A stretch of DNA of 36,029 nt from CAIWHR01 sp040006895 (GTDB lineage Bacteria; Pseudomonadota; Gammaproteobacteria; Burkholderiales; Casimicrobiaceae): the NCBI GenBank assembly GCA_040006895.1, contig JBDTWB010000015.1:1-36029 (forward strand), read 5' to 3'. The notes beneath the pieces are model-generated. The model saw only the letters and a list, made by a program, of their open reading frames with translations, was not told where the DNA came from and ran no database searches. This document shows, piece after piece, positions 10,155-20,597 of this stretch. How positions within the stretch are numbered: position 1 is the first letter of the stretch; every line of letters starts with the position of its first letter. The translations under genes and the position numbers were made by a program.

Positions 10155-10832
10155 CTACGTGGCATTCCCGCTTGCGCGGGCGCGGAACTTCGCCAGGACG
10201 AAATCGACCGCATCGCCGACGCCGATCCCGGTGGTGTCGAGGATCACGGCATCGTCTGCGGGCCTGAGCGGTGCCGCCGCCCTGCCCGCGTCGCGCGCGT
10301 CCCGTTCCCGGATTTCGCGCAAAAGACCGTCAAGTGTAACCGGGTTTCCTTTTTCGATCAACTGCTTATACCGGCGCCTTGCGCGTTCCTCGGGGCTCGC
10401 GGTCACAAATACCTTGAGCACCGCTTCCGGGAACACCACAGTGCCCATGTCCCGTCCGTCGGCGACCAGGCCGGGGGGCACGCAGAACGCCCGCTGCCGG
10501 TCGAAGAGCGCGCGGCGGACCCCGGGATGGACCGCCACCGCGGACGCGGCCTTGCTGACCGGTTCGGCCCGGATCGCGTCCGTCGCCTCGTGCCCCTCGA
10601 GGAAGATGCCGGTGGCGTCGAAGCGCACGTCGAGCGCGCCTGCGAGCGCCGCGACGCGCGTCTCGTCGTCGACCGGCGTGGCGGTGTCGAGGGCCTTCAA
10701 GGCGACAAGGCGGTAGAGTGCTCCACTGTCGAGGAGATGGAAGCCCAACGCGGCGGCCACGTGCGCAGCCACGGTGCCTTTGCCGGAGGCTGCAGGGCCG
10801 TCGATGGCGATGACCGGTGGTGATCTCCGCAT
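10155..10832 (-). CDS. cmk: cytidylate kinase
   Basis: Phosphorylates CMP and dCMP with ATP. The 225-residue protein has the P-loop GPAASGKGT (12-20), the NMP-binding DGRDMGTVVFPEA block, and the lid region rich in arginine (SPEERARRRYKQL), all typical of bacterial Cmk. The start is the ATG at 10832 (MRRSPPVIAIDGPAASGKGT); the frame continues upstream to 10910 but adds only unrelated residues. It follows aroA by 22 bases and leads into rpsA; the cmk-rpsA pairing is conserved across proteobacteria. Confidence 0.96.
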   Translation of the reverse strand: MRRSPPVIAIDGPAASGKGTVAAHVAAALGFHLLDSGALYRLVALKALDTATPVDDETRVAALAGALDVRFDATGIFLEGHEATDAIRAEPVSKAASAVAVHPGVRRALFDRQRAFCVPPGLVADGRDMGTVVFPEAVLKVFVTASPEERARRRYKQLIEKGNPVTLDGLLREIRERDARDAGRAAAPLRPADDAVILDTTGIGVGDAVDFVLAKFRARASGNAT

Positions 10833-10854
10833 GGCGACAGTCGGCAGGTGACCG

Positions 10855-12174
10855 TCAGCCGACCACGGCATAGAGGGCATCGAAGAAGCCCGGATAGGTC
10901 TTGCCCACACAGCCGGGATCGTTGATCGTCACCTCGACGTTGCCAAGCGATGCCAGGGCAAAGCACATCGCCATGCGGTGGTCGTCGTAGGTGTCGATCG
11001 TGGCCGCCGCGAGCCGCGCGGGCGGCGTCACCCGCAGCCAGTCCGCGCCGGTGGCGACGCCTGCCCCGAGCTTGCCGAGCTCGGCCGCCATGGCGCTGAT
11101 CCGGTCGGTTTCCTTGACCCGCCAGCTACCGATGTTGATAAGGGTGGTGGGACCCTGCGCGAAGAGTGCAACGATCGCGAGGGTCATGGCCGCATCGGGA
11201 ATCGCCACGCAATCGATTTCGCGCCCGACCAGGGACGCGCCGGCGCTTGCCTCGAGCCAGCCTTCGCCGTCGCGCACCGTGGCACCCATCGTCCGCAGCA
11301 CGTCGGCGAAGGCCACGTCGCCCTGGATCGAGCGGGCATCCACGCCGATAACCCGGACCGGGCCCCCGCCGATCACACCGGCGGCCAGGAAATACGATGC
11401 TCCCGACGCGTCGCCTTCGACGTGGAGCTCACCGGGACTTGCATACCGTGCGCCCGCGGGGATCGTGAAGCGATCGGCCTGCGCGTCCACCTGCACGCCG
11501 AAGCGCCCCATGAGGTTGGTCGTGATGGCGACGTACGGCCGGGAGATGAGGTCGCCGACCACCTCGACGACGGCCTCCCGGGGAGAACGGCCGGTCACGA
11601 GGGGCAGGGCCATCAGCAACGCCGACAGGAACTGGCTCGACACGTCGCCGCGGATGGGGATCACGCGCGGCGCCGCGTCGGTCGACGCCGGTCCGATCGC
11701 CAGCGGCGGGAAGCCGGGATTGCCGAGGTAGCGGATGTCCGCGCCAGCCGCCCGCAAGGCGTCGACCAGGTCGCCGATCGGCCGCTCGTGCATCCGCGGC
11801 ACGCCCTTCAGCACGTAGCGACCCCCGAGCAGCGCCAGGGCTGCCGTGAGCGGTCGCACGGCGGTTCCCGCATTACCGAGAAAGAGCTCGGCCTCGCGCA
11901 CCGGCAGTGCGCCCGCCGCGCCGCGTACCAGGCAGGCAGCGCCGGCGGCGCCCTCGCGGATCGGCTCGAGGCGGACGCCGAGCGTCGTCAGCGCCTCGCG
12001 CATCCGCGCGACGTCGTCGGCGTCGAGCAGGCCGTAAAGCCGCGTGTCGCCGGCGGCGAGCGCGGCCAGGAGCAGCGTACGGTTGGAGATGCTCTTCGAG
12101 CCGGGTAGCGCCACGACACCCGCGGCGCGGCTACGTGGCGGCAAGGACAGCACGGGCGGGAAGGTTTTGCTCAT
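10855..12174 (-). CDS. aroA: 3-phosphoshikimate 1-carboxyvinyltransferase (EPSP synthase)
   Basis: Sixth step of the shikimate pathway: joins phosphoenolpyruvate to shikimate 3-phosphate. The 439-residue protein shows the two family signatures: LPGSKSISNR (23-32, with Lys27) and LGNAGTAVRP (99-108). Gly103 in the latter is the residue found in glyphosate-sensitive class I enzymes. A later DGDASGASYFLAAG-like block (VEGDASGASYFLAAG) fits the second domain. Its ATG at 12174 overlaps the tyrA stop (ATGA), so the two are probably translated together. In Pseudomonas and Acinetobacter the corresponding tyrA and aroA (there called aroF) are fused into one protein; here they are separate but overlapping. 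Confidence 0.97.
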   Translation of the reverse strand: MSKTFPPVLSLPPRSRAAGVVALPGSKSISNRTLLLAALAAGDTRLYGLLDADDVARMREALTTLGVRLEPIREGAAGAACLVRGAAGALPVREAELFLGNAGTAVRPLTAALALLGGRYVLKGVPRMHERPIGDLVDALRAAGADIRYLGNPGFPPLAIGPASTDAAPRVIPIRGDVSSQFLSALLMALPLVTGRSPREAVVEVVGDLISRPYVAITTNLMGRFGVQVDAQADRFTIPAGARYASPGELHVEGDASGASYFLAAGVIGGGPVRVIGVDARSIQGDVAFADVLRTMGATVRDGEGWLEASAGASLVGREIDCVAIPDAAMTLAIVALFAQGPTTLINIGSWRVKETDRISAMAAELGKLGAGVATGADWLRVTPPARLAAATIDTYDDHRMAMCFALASLGNVEVTINDPGCVGKTYPGFFDALYAVVG

Positions 12175-13100
12175 GGGTCGCGCGGCCCGTCCGCCGGCAC
12201 GACGGTACCGCGCGCGCGACCCCAGCTGCGCCGGGCGTCGCTCGCGCGGGTGAAGACCGCATGCAGGGCGGCTGCGTCGCGCGCATCGATCATCGCGCCG
12301 ATGGCATCGAGCTGCGCACGGTAGGTGGCGATCTCGGCAAGCAGCGCCTCGCGGTTCGCGAGCGCGATATCGCGCCACATTTCCGGCGAGCCGGCAGCGA
12401 TGCGGGTGAAGTCGCGGAAACCGCTCGCGGCGAAGGCAAAAAAGCTCTCGGCGTCGGGGCGCGCGGCCAGCTCTTCCACCAGGGCGAAAGCGAGCACGTG
12501 CGGCAGGTGACTGACCGCGGCGAAGATGCTGTCGTGCAGAGCCGGGTCGAGATGACGAACCCGCGCACCGGCAGTGGTCCACAGCGATTCGACCTGCTGC
12601 AACGCACGCGAATCGGTCGACGCGAGCGGCGTCAGCACCACGTTCCGATCCGCAAACAACGTTGCGAAGGCCGCGGCGGCCCCGGTGTGCTCGGTGCCGG
12701 CGATGGGATGGGCGGGCACGAAGCGCGGGAACGCCGCGCCGAGTGCCGCACTTGCGGCGGCGATGACGTCCTGCTTGGTGCTGCCGGCGTCGGTGAGCAC
12801 GGTCCGGGCACCGGCGTGGAGAGCGCTGGCCGCGAACAGCGCGGGCAGTTCGCCGACCGGCGTCGCATAGACCACCACGTCGGCATCGCCCAGCTCGCGC
12901 TGCCATGCGTCGTCGAGCAACCAGTGCCGGTCGACGATGCCGCGCGCCGCAGCCTGCTCGAGGTTGGCACGTGTACGGCCCACGCCAACCACTTCGCGCA
13001 CGGCCCCGGCCGCACGCAGCGCCAGGGCGAGCGAGCCGCCGATCAGGCCGACGCCGATCACCACCAGCTTTCCGAGCGCCACCGGTTGCAGCCCGGTCAT
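12171..13100 (-). CDS. tyrA: prephenate dehydrogenase
   Basis: Oxidative decarboxylation of prephenate to 4-hydroxyphenylpyruvate in tyrosine synthesis (arogenate could be an alternative substrate). The 309-residue protein begins with a Rossmann nucleotide-binding motif, GVGLIGGS (16-23), and has the family blocks DAGSTK (104-109) and HPIAGTE (131-137), plus SHLPHVLAFAL in the helical dimerisation domain. The start is the ATG at 13100 (MTGLQPVALGKLVVIG); the open frame further upstream lies inside hisC and is its shadow. The gap to hisC is 13 bases, and its stop overlaps the aroA start. Confidence 0.94.
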   Translation of the reverse strand: MTGLQPVALGKLVVIGVGLIGGSLALALRAAGAVREVVGVGRTRANLEQAAARGIVDRHWLLDDAWQRELGDADVVVYATPVGELPALFAASALHAGARTVLTDAGSTKQDVIAAASAALGAAFPRFVPAHPIAGTEHTGAAAAFATLFADRNVVLTPLASTDSRALQQVESLWTTAGARVRHLDPALHDSIFAAVSHLPHVLAFALVEELAARPDAESFFAFAASGFRDFTRIAAGSPEMWRDIALANREALLAEIATYRAQLDAIGAMIDARDAAALHAVFTRASDARRSWGRARGTVVPADGPRDP

Positions 13101-13113
13101 CGCGAGCGACGCC

Positions 13114-14256
13114 TCAGGCACCCAGGGCTTGCTCGAGCGCCGCCAGGAAGCGCGCATTCTCGTGCGGCAGCCCGATGGTGACCCGCAGATGCTCGGGCAA
13201 CCCATAGTTGCCGACCGGCCGGACGATGACTCCCTGCCCCAACAGGCTCTGATAAACGCGCGCGGCATCGCCGACCCGCACCAGCACGAAGTTGGCGTGC
13301 GACGGCGTCCACGACAGGCCGAGCGCAGCGAAGCCCTCCTCCAGCGTCTGCATGCCCGCGCGATTGATGGCGCGGCTCTCGGCGACGTAGGTCGCGTCGG
13401 CCAGCGCCGCGACGGCGGCCGCCTGGGCGAGAGCGTTGACGTTGAACGGCTGGCGCACGCGATTGAGGATGTCGGCGACGTCCGGATGCATGATGCCGTA
13501 GCCCACGCGCAGCGCCGCCAGGCCATAGGCCTTGGAGAACGTCCGCGAGACAATGAGGTTCGGGTGCCGCGCCAGCCACGCGATCGACGGCGCGTGCTGC
13601 TCCGGCTCGAGGTATTCGTTGTAGGCCTCGTCGAGGACCACCAGCACGTGCGCCGGCACCGACTCCAGGAACGCCGTGAGTGCGTCCGGGTGCAGCCACG
13701 TGCCCGTCGGATTGTTGGGGTTGGCCACGAACACGATGCGCGTATCGGCGGTGATCGCGGCGCGCATGGCCGGCAGGTCGTGCCCCAGGTCGGACGTCGG
13801 GGGCACCTCGATGCCGATCGCCCCGCGGGCCTGGGTCGCCAACGGGTAGACGATGAAGGCGTGCCGGGCGTACACGGTGCGCATGCCCGGCAGCAGGAAT
13901 GCCTGGGCGACCAGCTCGAGCACGTCGTTGGAGCCGTTACCCAGCACGATCTGCTCCGGCGGCACGCCGTAGCGCATGGCGAGCGCCTGCTTGAGATCGA
14001 AGCCGTTGCCGTCGGGATAGCGACAGAGCTCGTCGGTCATCCGGGCGATGGCGGCGCGCACCGCCGCGCTGGGACCGCGCGGGTTCTCGTTCGACGCGAG
14101 CTTGACGATGCTTGCCTCGTCGAGGCCGAGCTCGCGCGCGAGCTCCTCGATGGGCTTGCCCGGCACGTAGCGGGCGATGTTGCGCACGTGGCCGGGCGCA
14201 AGCGCGGCGGGTGTGTCCGGGGTGGCGCTGGGGGCCAATGCTGTCGCTGCATTCAT
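13114..14256 (-). CDS. hisC: histidinol-phosphate / aromatic aminotransferase
   Basis: A fold-type I PLP aminotransferase of 380 residues. It has the cofactor-binding NPNNPTG (179-185), Asp209 and Tyr212 in LDEAYNEY, and the Schiff-base lysine Lys242 in SRTFSKAYG. Overall it resembles HisC. Its place between pheA and tyrA matches the 'HisH-beta' copy of the pseudomonad supraoperon, which is thought to serve phenylalanine and tyrosine synthesis as well as, or instead of, histidine. The sequence alone does not settle which acceptor is preferred. The start is the ATG at 14256. Confidence 0.93.
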   Translation of the reverse strand: MNAATALAPSATPDTPAALAPGHVRNIARYVPGKPIEELARELGLDEASIVKLASNENPRGPSAAVRAAIARMTDELCRYPDGNGFDLKQALAMRYGVPPEQIVLGNGSNDVLELVAQAFLLPGMRTVYARHAFIVYPLATQARGAIGIEVPPTSDLGHDLPAMRAAITADTRIVFVANPNNPTGTWLHPDALTAFLESVPAHVLVVLDEAYNEYLEPEQHAPSIAWLARHPNLIVSRTFSKAYGLAALRVGYGIMHPDVADILNRVRQPFNVNALAQAAAVAALADATYVAESRAINRAGMQTLEEGFAALGLSWTPSHANFVLVRVGDAARVYQSLLGQGVIVRPVGNYGLPEHLRVTIGLPHENARFLAALEQALGA

Positions 14257-14314
14257 GGCGGAGTCGAGAGGAGTCTTCCGGTGCGCGGCGGAGGCCGCCC
14301 GTTGGGCCAGGCCG

Positions 14315-15430
14315 TCAATACACCGCGGCAGGATAGGAACCGAGGAGCTTCAGGAACGGCGCTTTTTCGCGCAGCTCCGCCAGCGCCTGGGCGATGGGAG
14401 GATCGGTGGCGTGTCCCTCGAGATCCACGAAGAACAGGTATTCCCAGAGGCCAGTGCGCGCCGGACGGGACTCGAGGCGCGACATCGAAACGCCGTGCGT
14501 GGCGAGCGGCTCCAACAGCGCATGCACCGCGCCCGGCCGGTTCGGCGCGGACATCACGAGCGAGGTCTCGTCGCGGCCGGAGCGCGGCACGTCCTGACGA
14601 CCGAGCACCCAGAAGCGGGTCGTGTTGTTAGGCTCGTCCTCGACCTCGCGGGCGAGCACCGACAGTCCGTAGATGGCGGCGGCATTTTCCCCCGCGATCG
14701 CCGCCGCACCCGGCTCGGCAGCGGCAAGCCGGGCCGCCTCGGCATTGCTCGCGACCGCAATCCGCGGCGCCGCCGGCAGATGCATCGCCAGCCAATGCAC
14801 GCACTGCGCGAGGGATTGCGCGTGGGAATAGACGCGCGAGACATCCGACAGCGCACGGGCGTTGCTGAGCAGGTTCTGCCGCACCCGCAGGCGGATCTCG
14901 CCGCAGATCGACAGCGGTGTCTGGCACATGAGGTCGAGGGTGCGTCCAACCACGCCTTCCGTGGAATTTTCGACGGGGACCACCGCATAGTCGGCCTGTC
15001 CGGTCTCGGCCGCCCGGAAGACTTCGTCGATGGTCGCGCACGGCTCGGCGCTCACCAGCGCGCCGAAGTGCTTGCCGACGGCGTCGTGCGAGTAGGTGCC
15101 TGGCGGGCCGAGGTAGGCGACACGCAGCGGCTGCTCCAGCGCGAGGCAGGCCGACATGATCTGCCGGAACACGATGGCGATCGCCTCGGGCCCGAGCGGC
15201 CCGCCGTTCTCCTGCAGCAACCGGGAGATGACCTGGGCTTCGCGCTCGGGCCGGTAGGCGAGCGCACCGCCCTTGAGCACGCCGATGGCGCGGGCATGCT
15301 CGGCACGGGCGTTGAGGCGCGCGAGGATCTCGCGGTCGAGAGCGTCGATCGACAGGCGATGCTGCGCCAGCGCATCGCCGTCATCCGCCGCGGCACCGGA
15401 TGGCGGTGGGACACTCGCTGGGGCACTCAT
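14315..15430 (-). CDS. pheA: bifunctional chorismate mutase / prephenate dehydratase (P-protein)
   Basis: Converts chorismate to prephenate and on to phenylpyruvate. The 371-residue protein has an AroQ-type chorismate mutase helix domain (about 25-105, DALDREILARLNARAEHA region), a prephenate dehydratase domain from VAYLGPPGTYSH (104-115) through the catalytic NTTRF motif (269-273), and a C-terminal ACT domain with ESRP (320-323), the usual site of feedback inhibition by phenylalanine. The start is taken at the ATG at 15430 (MSAPASV); a TTG at 15457 would add nine residues. Neither has a convincing ribosome-binding site. It lies 60 bases after serC. Confidence 0.96.
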   Translation of the reverse strand: MSAPASVPPPSGAAADDGDALAQHRLSIDALDREILARLNARAEHARAIGVLKGGALAYRPEREAQVISRLLQENGGPLGPEAIAIVFRQIMSACLALEQPLRVAYLGPPGTYSHDAVGKHFGALVSAEPCATIDEVFRAAETGQADYAVVPVENSTEGVVGRTLDLMCQTPLSICGEIRLRVRQNLLSNARALSDVSRVYSHAQSLAQCVHWLAMHLPAAPRIAVASNAEAARLAAAEPGAAAIAGENAAAIYGLSVLAREVEDEPNNTTRFWVLGRQDVPRSGRDETSLVMSAPNRPGAVHALLEPLATHGVSMSRLESRPARTGLWEYLFFVDLEGHATDPPIAQALAELREKAPFLKLLGSYPAAVY

Positions 15431-15490
15431 CGGCGCGGGCGACGCCTGGCGTGGCAAGACCCGGACGTGGCGTGGATTGCGGGGCGGACA

Positions 15491-16573
15491 TCAGCCATGG
15501 CTGGCGGCGAATTCGCGCATCCACGCAACCAGCGCCTCCACGCCGGCCAGCGGCATGGCGTTGTAGATCGAGGCGCGCATGCCGCCCACCGAGCGATGGC
15601 CCTTGAGCTGCTCCAGGCCGCGCGCCTTCGCCCCGGCGAGGAAGTCGGCGTCGAGTGCGGCGTCGGGCAGCACGAACGTCACGTTCATGCGCGAGCGATC
15701 CTGCTTGCGTACGGTGTTGCGATAGAAACCGCCCCGATCGATCTCGTCGTAAAGCAGCGTGGCCTTGCGGAGGTTGATCGCCTCCATCGCCGCGAGACCG
15801 CCCTGCTCCTCGAGCCAATCGAACACCAGCCCGGCGAGGTAGACAGCGTAGGTGGGCGGGGTGTTGAACATCGACTCCGCCTTGGCCTGCACGCCATAGG
15901 CGAACACCGCCGGGGTGTCGGGGCGCGCGCGATCGAGCAGGTCGTTACGCACGATCACCACGGTCAGCCCGGCTGGACCGATGTTTTTTTGCGCACCGGC
16001 GTAGATCAGCCCGAAGCGCCGCACGTCCACCGGCCGCGACAGGATGTGCGAGGACATGTCGGCGACGAGCGGCACCTCGCCGGTGTCCGGCGTCCAGTGG
16101 TACTCGACCCCGCCGATCGTCTCGTTGGTGCAGATGTGCACGTAGGCCGGGTCGTCCGAGAGCTGCCATTCACGTTGTGCCGGCACGCAGCTGAAACCCT
16201 GGTCGCGCGACGACGCGGCGATGTGCACCGTGCAGTACTTGCGCGCCTCCTCGATGGACTTCTCCGACCACGAGCCCGTCTCGACGTAATCGGCCGTGTC
16301 GTGTCTGCCGAGCAGATTCAGGGGGACGAACGCGTTCTGAGCCAGCGCGCCGCCCTGCAGGAACAGCACGCTGTAGTCGTCCGGCACCCCGAGGATGCGC
16401 CGCAATCCGGCTTCGGCCCGTGCGGCGATGCTGACGAACTCCTTGCCACGATGACTCATTTCCATGACCGACATGCCGCTGCCATGCCAGTCGAGGAGCT
16501 CGTCCCGGGCGCGCACCAGCACCGGCTCGGGCAACGCCGCGGGCCCGGCGCTGAAATTGAATACGCGACTCAC
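15491..16573 (-). CDS. serC: phosphoserine aminotransferase
   Basis: PLP enzyme that makes 3-phosphoserine from 3-phosphohydroxypyruvate and glutamate, and the corresponding step of pyridoxal phosphate synthesis. The 360-residue protein starts SRVFNFSAGPAALP, the family's hallmark N-terminus, and has the PLP lysine at Lys196 (AGAQKNIGPAG). The first codon is GTG at 16573-16571, with a strong ribosome-binding site GGGAG five bases upstream that lies next to the gyrA stop. It is the second gene of the gyrA-serC-pheA-hisC-tyrA-aroA-cmk-rpsA series. Confidence 0.97.
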   Translation of the reverse strand: MSRVFNFSAGPAALPEPVLVRARDELLDWHGSGMSVMEMSHRGKEFVSIAARAEAGLRRILGVPDDYSVLFLQGGALAQNAFVPLNLLGRHDTADYVETGSWSEKSIEEARKYCTVHIAASSRDQGFSCVPAQREWQLSDDPAYVHICTNETIGGVEYHWTPDTGEVPLVADMSSHILSRPVDVRRFGLIYAGAQKNIGPAGLTVVIVRNDLLDRARPDTPAVFAYGVQAKAESMFNTPPTYAVYLAGLVFDWLEEQGGLAAMEAINLRKATLLYDEIDRGGFYRNTVRKQDRSRMNVTFVLPDAALDADFLAGAKARGLEQLKGHRSVGGMRASIYNAMPLAGVEALVAWMREFAASHG

Positions 16574-16584
16574 GACGTCTCCCT

Positions 16585-19272
<2,688 letters not shown>

Positions 19273-19691
19273 GAACGGTCTTTCCTAAAGGGCTGGGATG
19301 CCCTAATCGTGTCGAATCGGCCGGCGTTGGCCGGATTGGGGGCCTGGGCCGTTCTTGAACCAGCTTTCGCGGCCGCGCCCACGCGGGCGGGAGAGCGCCA
19401 AACTAGCGGTCAGTCGAGTTAAACAGGGCTACAGATGCTTGAAAAAGCGATATTTTATCACGACGTTGCACCGCCGCGACAGTTCCCGCCCCCGTGCTTC
19501 CGCAAGCTGCCTTTCTTTTGCTTGCGCCGGGGGCGTGTGCTATATTTTTTTGGGAACAAAGGATTCGGCACGGCGCTCAAAGGTCCAAAACCACAAGCAG
19601 CCAACACGCCCAACCCGACCCGCGGACATCTGCAGGGTCACCAGGGTTCGAAAAGAACTGTTCAAAACCAAAGCCAATAAGGGGTGAATCA
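19273..19691. other. gyrA/ompA divergent intergenic region
   Basis: About 420 bases between two divergent genes. Apart from the ompA promoter (19518-19546) I see an AT-rich block at 19439-19460; on the minus strand it contains TAAAAT (19457-19452), a possible -10 for gyrA, but no matching -35 is evident. The plus-strand part from 19553 to 19691 is the ompA 5' untranslated leader, which is long. Short open frames here have no similarity or coding character that I recognise. Confidence 0.5.
19518..19546 (+). promoter_or_regulatory. sigma-70-type promoter of the ompA-like gene
   Basis: TTGCTT (19518-19523) and TATATT (19541-19546) are separated by exactly 17 bases and followed by a T-run. Transcription would begin near 19553, giving a leader of about 139 bases before the ompA start. 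This is the best promoter match in the window, as expected for an abundant outer-membrane protein. Confidence 0.75.
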
Positions 19692-20504
19692 ATGTCTCGA
19701 CGTCTAGTTTCCGGTGTGCTCATCGCTGCGCTCGCGGCCGCGTATGCGGGCGGTGCGGCGGCCCAGCGGGTCGACCCGAAGGGGTATGTCCAGGGAGTCG
19801 CTGGCGCCGACCCGAAGAACAGCGGGTATGTCCTGTCCGCAACCGGCAACGCCGACAACAACGTGGTGAAGAGCGGCGTGTACAACGGTGCCAAGGGTCT
19901 CTCCGGTGGATTGTGCTGGCGTACCGGGTACTGGACGCCGGCAATGGCGATCGCCCAGTGCGATCCCGACCTGGTGAAGACGGCAGCCGCGCCTGCACCC
20001 GCGCCCGCGCCGGCCCCTGCTCCGGCCCCCGCCCCCGCCCCGGCTCAGACGCCGCCCGCTGCGGCACCTGCCCCGACGCCTGCCCCCGCACCTGCGGCGG
20101 CGCCTGCGCCGACGGTACAGCGCATCACGCTAGCCTCGAAGGCGCTGTTCGACTTCGACAAGGCCGTGCTGCGTCCCGATGGCAAGTCCGCGATCGATAG
20201 CGACATCATCTCCAAGCTCAAGGACTTCCAGAAGATCGAGCTGGTCCTGGTGACGGGGCATACGGATCGCATCGGCACCCAGGCCTACAACCAGCGCCTT
20301 TCGGAGCGTCGGGCCGACGCCGTGCGCAACTACCTCGTCGAGCGCGGCGTGCCGCGTGATCGCATCGAGACGTTGGGCATGGGCAAGACCCAGCCGGTCC
20401 CGGGCGTGGAGTGCAACCAGAAAAACCTCAAGCAGCTGATCGCCTGCCTCGCGCCGAACCGTCGCGTCGAGGTCGAAGTCAAGGGCGATACGCTAAAGCG
20501 CTGA
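19692..20504 (+). CDS. ompA: OmpA-family outer-membrane / peptidoglycan-binding protein
   Basis: A secreted envelope protein of 270 residues. It has a signal peptide (about 1-24, ending GGAAA before Q25), a unique region of about 70 residues with a Cys pair (C75, C90), a proline/alanine linker (about 98-141, repeated AP), and a C-terminal OmpA domain. That domain begins LFDFDKAVLRPDG and carries the peptidoglycan (diaminopimelate) binding motif, with Asp192 in GHTDRIG and Arg207 in NQRLSERRADAV. Two further cysteines, C241 and C252, probably form the disulphide known in this domain. There is no eight-stranded beta-barrel, so it is an OmpA-like anchor rather than full OmpA. The start is the ATG at 19692 behind AAGGGG. 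Promoter and terminator flank it, so it is transcribed alone. Confidence 0.92.
   Translation: MSRRLVSGVLIAALAAAYAGGAAAQRVDPKGYVQGVAGADPKNSGYVLSATGNADNNVVKSGVYNGAKGLSGGLCWRTGYWTPAMAIAQCDPDLVKTAAAPAPAPAPAPAPAPAPAPAQTPPAAAPAPTPAPAPAAAPAPTVQRITLASKALFDFDKAVLRPDGKSAIDSDIISKLKDFQKIELVLVTGHTDRIGTQAYNQRLSERRADAVRNYLVERGVPRDRIETLGMGKTQPVPGVECNQKNLKQLIACLAPNRRVEVEVKGDTLKR
19989..20110 (+). repeat. low-complexity GC-rich repeat encoding the Ala-Pro linker
   Basis: Repeated GCx-CCx dipeptide codons inside the ompA-like gene encode a run of alternating alanine and proline. The synonymous third positions vary (GCG, GCC, GCT, GCA), so the protein pattern rather than the DNA is kept. Such linkers form an extended, flexible spacer between the outer-membrane part and the peptidoglycan-binding domain. 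Confidence 0.7.
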
Positions 20505-20525
20505 CGCGCCAGGCAGTACGCAACG

Positions 20526-20558
20526 GACCCCGCGTCACTGGCGCGGGGTCTTTTTTTT
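20526..20558 (+). terminator. intrinsic terminator after the ompA-like gene
   Basis: A perfect 9-bp stem, GACCCCGCG (20526-20534) and CGCGGGGTC (20542-20550), with a 7-base loop, is followed by eight Ts (20551-20558). It lies 21 bases after the ompA stop codon and is the clearest terminator in the window. Confidence 0.93.
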
Positions 20559-20597
20559 GGCCCCGCTCGTCCGTCCCACCGCAGCCTCGCCATCGCC

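Noticed and set aside
10855..12906. A 683-codon frame suggesting a TyrA-AroA fusion or an N-terminally extended AroA
   Set aside because: The upstream 244 codons are in a different frame from tyrA and read as arginine- and alanine-rich nonsense; the ATG at 12174 overlapping the tyrA stop is the real start.
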